Made by a program: the position numbers and the translations under genes
Notes under the pieces: generated by a model
What the model was told of the DNA's origin: nothing
The model's database searches: none
The model's input: only the letters and a program-made list of their open reading frames with translations
From: Streptomyces sp. NBC_01317
GTDB taxonomy: Bacteria > Actinomycetota > Actinomycetes > Streptomycetales > Streptomycetaceae
DNA: 64,000 nt
Reading direction: 5' to 3'
NCBI RefSeq assembly: GCF_035961655.1
Contig: NZ_CP108393.1
Span: 7,835,501-7,899,500 of the forward strand
Shown: positions 61,313 through 64,000 of the stretch, in pieces
Layout of the letters: each line of letters opens with the position of its first letter
Position numbering within the stretch: position 1 is the stretch's first letter

Positions 61313-61944
61313 TCGACACCACACTGACCGAACTCGTCGACGGACTCCTCGACGGCCCCGTACCGCTGCCCCTCGTCCATGTCGGCGACCCGGTGCTGCG
61401 CCGCCCCGCCGTGCCGTACGAAGGACAGCTCGGCGACGCCCGGCTCCAGCGCCTGGTGGACGCGATGCGCGCGACGATGCACGCCGCCCCCGGCGTCGGC
61501 GTGGCGGCGCCGCAGGTCGGGATCCCGCTGCGGATCGCCGTGATCGAGGACCCCGCCGAGGTGGCGGAGGAGGTCGGCCGGACGCGCGGCCGGGTGCCCC
61601 AGCCGTTCCGCGTCCTGGTCAATCCGTCGTACGAACCCGTCGGCGACCGGCGGGTCGGCTTCTACGAGGGCTGCCTCAGTGTTCCCGGGCTCCAGGCCGT
61701 CGTCGCACGGCCCGAGACGGTCAGACTGCGCGGGCAGGACGAGACGGGGCGGGAGTTCGACGAGGAGTTCACGGGGTGGCCCGCCCGTATCGTCCAGCAC
61801 GAGACGGACCATCTCGGCGGCACGCTCTATCTCGACCTCGCCGAGACCCGCTCCTTCGCCACCACCCCGCACCTGATCGACCGCTGGTCGCAGCCCACCC
61901 CGGAGACGGCGGCCAGGGAGCTCGGGTTCCCCCTGCCCGAGTGA
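61309..61944 (+). CDS. def: Peptide deformylase
   Basis: A 211-residue metalloenzyme that removes the N-formyl group from nascent proteins. All three motifs are present: GVGVAAPQVG (62-71), EGCLS (120-124, metal ligand Cys122) and QHETDH (163-168, ligands His164 and His168, catalytic Glu165). It is somewhat longer than the ~170-residue E. coli enzyme, with an acidic insert around residues 81-98 and a C-terminal extension. It is coupled to a DUF1275 gene rather than to fmt, so it is probably one of several deformylases that streptomycetes carry; accessory copies can protect against actinonin-type inhibitors. Confidence 0.93.
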   Translation: MIDTTLTELVDGLLDGPVPLPLVHVGDPVLRRPAVPYEGQLGDARLQRLVDAMRATMHAAPGVGVAAPQVGIPLRIAVIEDPAEVAEEVGRTRGRVPQPFRVLVNPSYEPVGDRRVGFYEGCLSVPGLQAVVARPETVRLRGQDETGREFDEEFTGWPARIVQHETDHLGGTLYLDLAETRSFATTPHLIDRWSQPTPETAARELGFPLPE

Positions 61945-61970
61945 GAGCCGGGGAGCGCCGTCTCCCGTGG

Positions 61971-63011
61971 TCAGGCACCGGCCGGTGCCCCGCCGGGCCA
62001 GGCGGCCGCGGTGGCGGCGGTCGCCGTCGCCACCGCGGCCAGCCGGTCGTAGTCGAGGGTGTCGGGGGTGTCCGTGGGCCGGTGGTAGTGGGTGTTGCGG
62101 AAGTTCGCGGTGCCGGTGAGCATCAGCGCGGGGATCCGGTGGTTCCAGAACGGCGCGTGGTCGCTGCGCGACAGGTTGTTGAGTACGGGCAGGGCCAGTC
62201 CGGCGGCCGCGCCGAAGCGTCCGTCCGGGCGCGGGTCGCGGAGCAGGACCGAGGGCAGCGAGGGGGACGCCTCGGCGGCGGCCCGCGCCCACGCGTCGGC
62301 GGCCGGGCGGGAGGACGTGCGGTGGACCACGAGGGTGAAGTCGCCCCGGTGGTGGCCCTCGTCGACCGCCTCGGCGGCGGCGGGGAACGCCAGGCCCGCG
62401 CCCGGCGGGAGCCGCTGGCTGCCGAGGGCCGAGGAGAAGTAGCCGACGGATTCCAGGCAGATCATCCCGGCGACGCGGCGGGTGCGCAGCAACTGCCGTA
62501 CGGCCTCCCGTGAGCCGATCAGGCCCATCTCCTCCATGTCGAACAGCATCAGGGTGACGTCCGGCGGCTGGGGCAGCCGCGCGAGGACCCGCGCGGTCTC
62601 CAGGACCACCGCGACACCGGACGCGTTGTCGTCGGCTCCCGGGCTGTCCAGCACCGTGTCGAGGTGCGCGCCGACCACGACGGTGGAGCGCCGGGCGGGG
62701 CCCTCGCCCCGGTCCTGCGGTCCTGGCGGCTCGGCACGGAGGTTGGCGCCCGTCACCCGCCGGTGCAGACGGACCTTCAGCGGCATCGCGCGATGCCCTG
62801 ACCCGTCGGTCGAGCCCCACCGCCACCGCACGTCGAACGGGTCGCGGTGCACGTCCCAGCCCGCCTCGGTGAGGTGGTCGGTGACGTACTCCTCGGCCCG
62901 TTCCATGGCCTGCGGGGCGTGCCGGCGGCTGCGGGGCTCCCCGGCCAGCGCGGTCACATGACGGCGCAGCAGCGCCGGATCGGCCTGAAAGGGGTGCGTG
63001 GGCTGTGTCAT
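61971..63011 (-). CDS. M28-family zinc aminopeptidase-like peptidase
   Basis: A 346-residue di-zinc peptidase. Metal and catalytic residues visible: GAHLDT (first His and Asp), GADDNASG (bridging Asp), DMEEMG (catalytic Glu and metal Glu), and the C-terminal HYHRPTDTPDTLDY with the last His. The start at 63011 (MTQPTHPF) has AGGAAGG about 4 bases upstream. No signal peptide or lipobox is present, so unlike the secreted Streptomyces aminopeptidases it should work in the cytoplasm. Its 3' end faces the deformylase gene with a 26-base gap. Confidence 0.88.
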   Translation of the reverse strand: MTQPTHPFQADPALLRRHVTALAGEPRSRRHAPQAMERAEEYVTDHLTEAGWDVHRDPFDVRWRWGSTDGSGHRAMPLKVRLHRRVTGANLRAEPPGPQDRGEGPARRSTVVVGAHLDTVLDSPGADDNASGVAVVLETARVLARLPQPPDVTLMLFDMEEMGLIGSREAVRQLLRTRRVAGMICLESVGYFSSALGSQRLPPGAGLAFPAAAEAVDEGHHRGDFTLVVHRTSSRPAADAWARAAAEASPSLPSVLLRDPRPDGRFGAAAGLALPVLNNLSRSDHAPFWNHRIPALMLTGTANFRNTHYHRPTDTPDTLDYDRLAAVATATAATAAAWPGGAPAGA

Positions 63012-63159
63012 GGGACCTTCCTGCTCCTCGCCGGCCGGACACACGGGTGCGCGTTCCCCACACGATCACATGCTCCCGTGCGCGGGGCGCGCTCCCGTGC
63101 CGGATGTCGGCCGAGGACGGCACGGGTGCCTGTCGCGCGACGGGTCCCGGCGCCGGGGG

Positions 63160-63591
63160 TCAGGTGGTGAAGCGGCGGACGTACCGCCGCTGCCAGGGCG
63201 TCTCGACCGCGTGCCGGGAGTAGTGGGCGCGTACGTACTCCACCGCGCGGTCCGCCGGCACCCCGTCGAGGACGGCGAGACAGGCCAGGGCGGTGCCCGT
63301 ACGGCCGCGTCCGCCGCGGCACGCCAGCTCGACGCGCTCGTCCGCCGCCCGCTCCCACACCTCGCCGAGGACGGCCCTTGCCTGCGGGCGGCTGCTGGGC
63401 AGCCGGAAGTCGGGCCAGCGCAACCACCGCGTCTCCCAGGGGACTTCGGGCGGCTCTTCGCCGAGCAGGTACACGGCGAAGGACGGCGCGGCACCGGCAG
63501 GCAGCGGTCGGCGGAGACCACGTCCCCTGACGAGGCGTCCGGAAGGCAGGGTGAGGACTCCGGTGTCGGTGGGCTGCCAGGTGTCGGTCAT
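63160..63591 (-). CDS. Protein-tyrosine-phosphatase-like protein
   Basis: A 143-residue protein with a dual-specificity-type phosphatase signature: CRGGRGRTG at 91-99 supplies the nucleophile Cys91 and the phosphate-binding Arg97, and WPDFRLP around residue 60 supplies the general-acid Asp61. The residue before the nucleophile is Ala, not the common His. Small size and lack of extra domains suggest a stand-alone soluble enzyme. Start at the ATG 63591. Substrate unknown; phosphotyrosine or phosphoinositide-like molecules are family options. Confidence 0.8.
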   Translation of the reverse strand: MTDTWQPTDTGVLTLPSGRLVRGRGLRRPLPAGAAPSFAVYLLGEEPPEVPWETRWLRWPDFRLPSSRPQARAVLGEVWERAADERVELACRGGRGRTGTALACLAVLDGVPADRAVEYVRAHYSRHAVETPWQRRYVRRFTT

Positions 63592-63691
63592 ACCGAAACC
63601 GTAACGGCCGGCTGCGGGCCACGGAGGTGAATACGGTACGGCGGGAGCCACGGCATCGTGACCTCGGGGCGCCCGTCGCGTTACACGGACC

Positions 63692-63934
63692 ATGAACATG
63701 CGCCGATTCCTCACCGCAGCCGCCGCCGGCTCCACCCTCCTCGCCGTCGTCGTCCCCGCCGCCCATGCCGTCGATCTCGGCAACACCCTGGACGGCGCGG
63801 CGCGTGCGGCGGGCGCCGTCGCGGGTGAGAAGGGCGAACACCGTCCCGACCTCGGCGAGAAGGTGAACGCCGCCGAAGGCATGGTGCGGGGCGGGGCCGA
63901 CGTGGTGAAGTCCGCCAACGACCTGGTCAACTGA
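63692..63934 (+). CDS. Small secreted protein of unknown function
   Basis: An 80-residue protein with a signal peptide (about 1-26, ending AHA) and a short, Ala/Gly-rich, charged mature part predicted to be helical. The ATG at 63692 is used; the ATG at 63698 is an equal candidate. No Cys residues, so it is neither a chaplin-like nor disulfide-bonded protein. Divergent from the phosphatase gene, 100 bases between starts. A very strong hairpin follows. Confidence 0.7.
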   Translation: MNMRRFLTAAAAGSTLLAVVVPAAHAVDLGNTLDGAARAAGAVAGEKGEHRPDLGEKVNAAEGMVRGGADVVKSANDLVN

Positions 63935-63949
63935 GGCCCAGGACGGGTC

Positions 63950-63980
63950 GGGTGGCGGTCCCGGGCCGGGACCGCCACCC
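63950..63980 (+). terminator. Strong terminator at the end of the window
   Basis: Perfect 13-bp arms GGGTGGCGGTCCC (63950-63962) and its complement (63968-63980) with a 5-base loop, 15 bases after the small secreted protein gene. Confidence 0.8.
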
Positions 63981-64000
63981 CACCGCCTCGGGCCCGTTCG

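Overview
High-GC DNA with GTG starts, very short intergenic gaps, secreted carbohydrate-active enzymes carrying ricin-type lectin domains, an AfsR-like regulator, a Hanks-type kinase with a C-terminal sensor and a TTA codon inside a biosynthetic gene all point to a Streptomyces (or close relative) chromosome. No rRNA, tRNA, CRISPR array, transposase or phage gene was seen.

Layout. 1-3.7 kb: two secreted RICIN-domain proteins (a GH18 chitinase-like enzyme and a beta-helix protein). 3.9-14.7 kb: an NAD-dependent epimerase, then a mostly minus-strand block with a small hypothetical gene, an ECF sigma factor, a SARP/NB-ARC/TPR regulator, a lipoprotein, a UBP-type zinc-finger protein, a 560-bp inverted-repeat region, a VOC protein, a Ser/Thr kinase and a TauE-type permease. 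15-25.5 kb: an MmyB-type regulator behind a perfect palindrome, a Nudix hydrolase, an alditol oxidase, a serine hydrolase, ADH and SDR oxidoreductases, two methyltransferases and a polar amino-acid ABC importer.

25.6-42.3 kb is dominated by one minus-strand nonribosomal peptide synthetase of about 5,580 residues: C-A-T, C-A-T, C-A-T, dual C/E-A-T, C-A-T, TE. The specificity codes read Ser-like (altered), Asn, bulky hydrophobic (unusual code), Phe and Pro. A dual epimerisation/condensation signature in module 4 predicts a D residue at position 3. The first C domain and the TE resemble those of DhbF/EntF siderophore synthetases and are less GC-rich than the middle, while the window holds no aryl-starter, carrier or MbtH genes. 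A TTA leucine codon in the first C domain suggests bldA control. This synthetase is the best candidate for an undescribed natural-product system here.

42.6-64 kb: acetyltransferase, MarR regulator, soluble transhydrogenase SthA, aldo/keto reductase, TerC/DUF475 membrane protein, a second VOC paralogue, a TPR protein, a DUF4126 protein, and a minus-strand carbohydrate block (GH15, GH16, sialidase, acyltransferase). Next comes an unusual translationally coupled signalling pair: a response regulator fused to a thioredoxin-reductase-like flavoprotein, followed by a cyclic-nucleotide-binding histidine kinase. A ThuA-RICIN secreted protein lies behind a chitinase-type operator. The window ends with a DUF1275/peptide deformylase pair, an M28 peptidase, a tyrosine-phosphatase-like protein and a small secreted protein.
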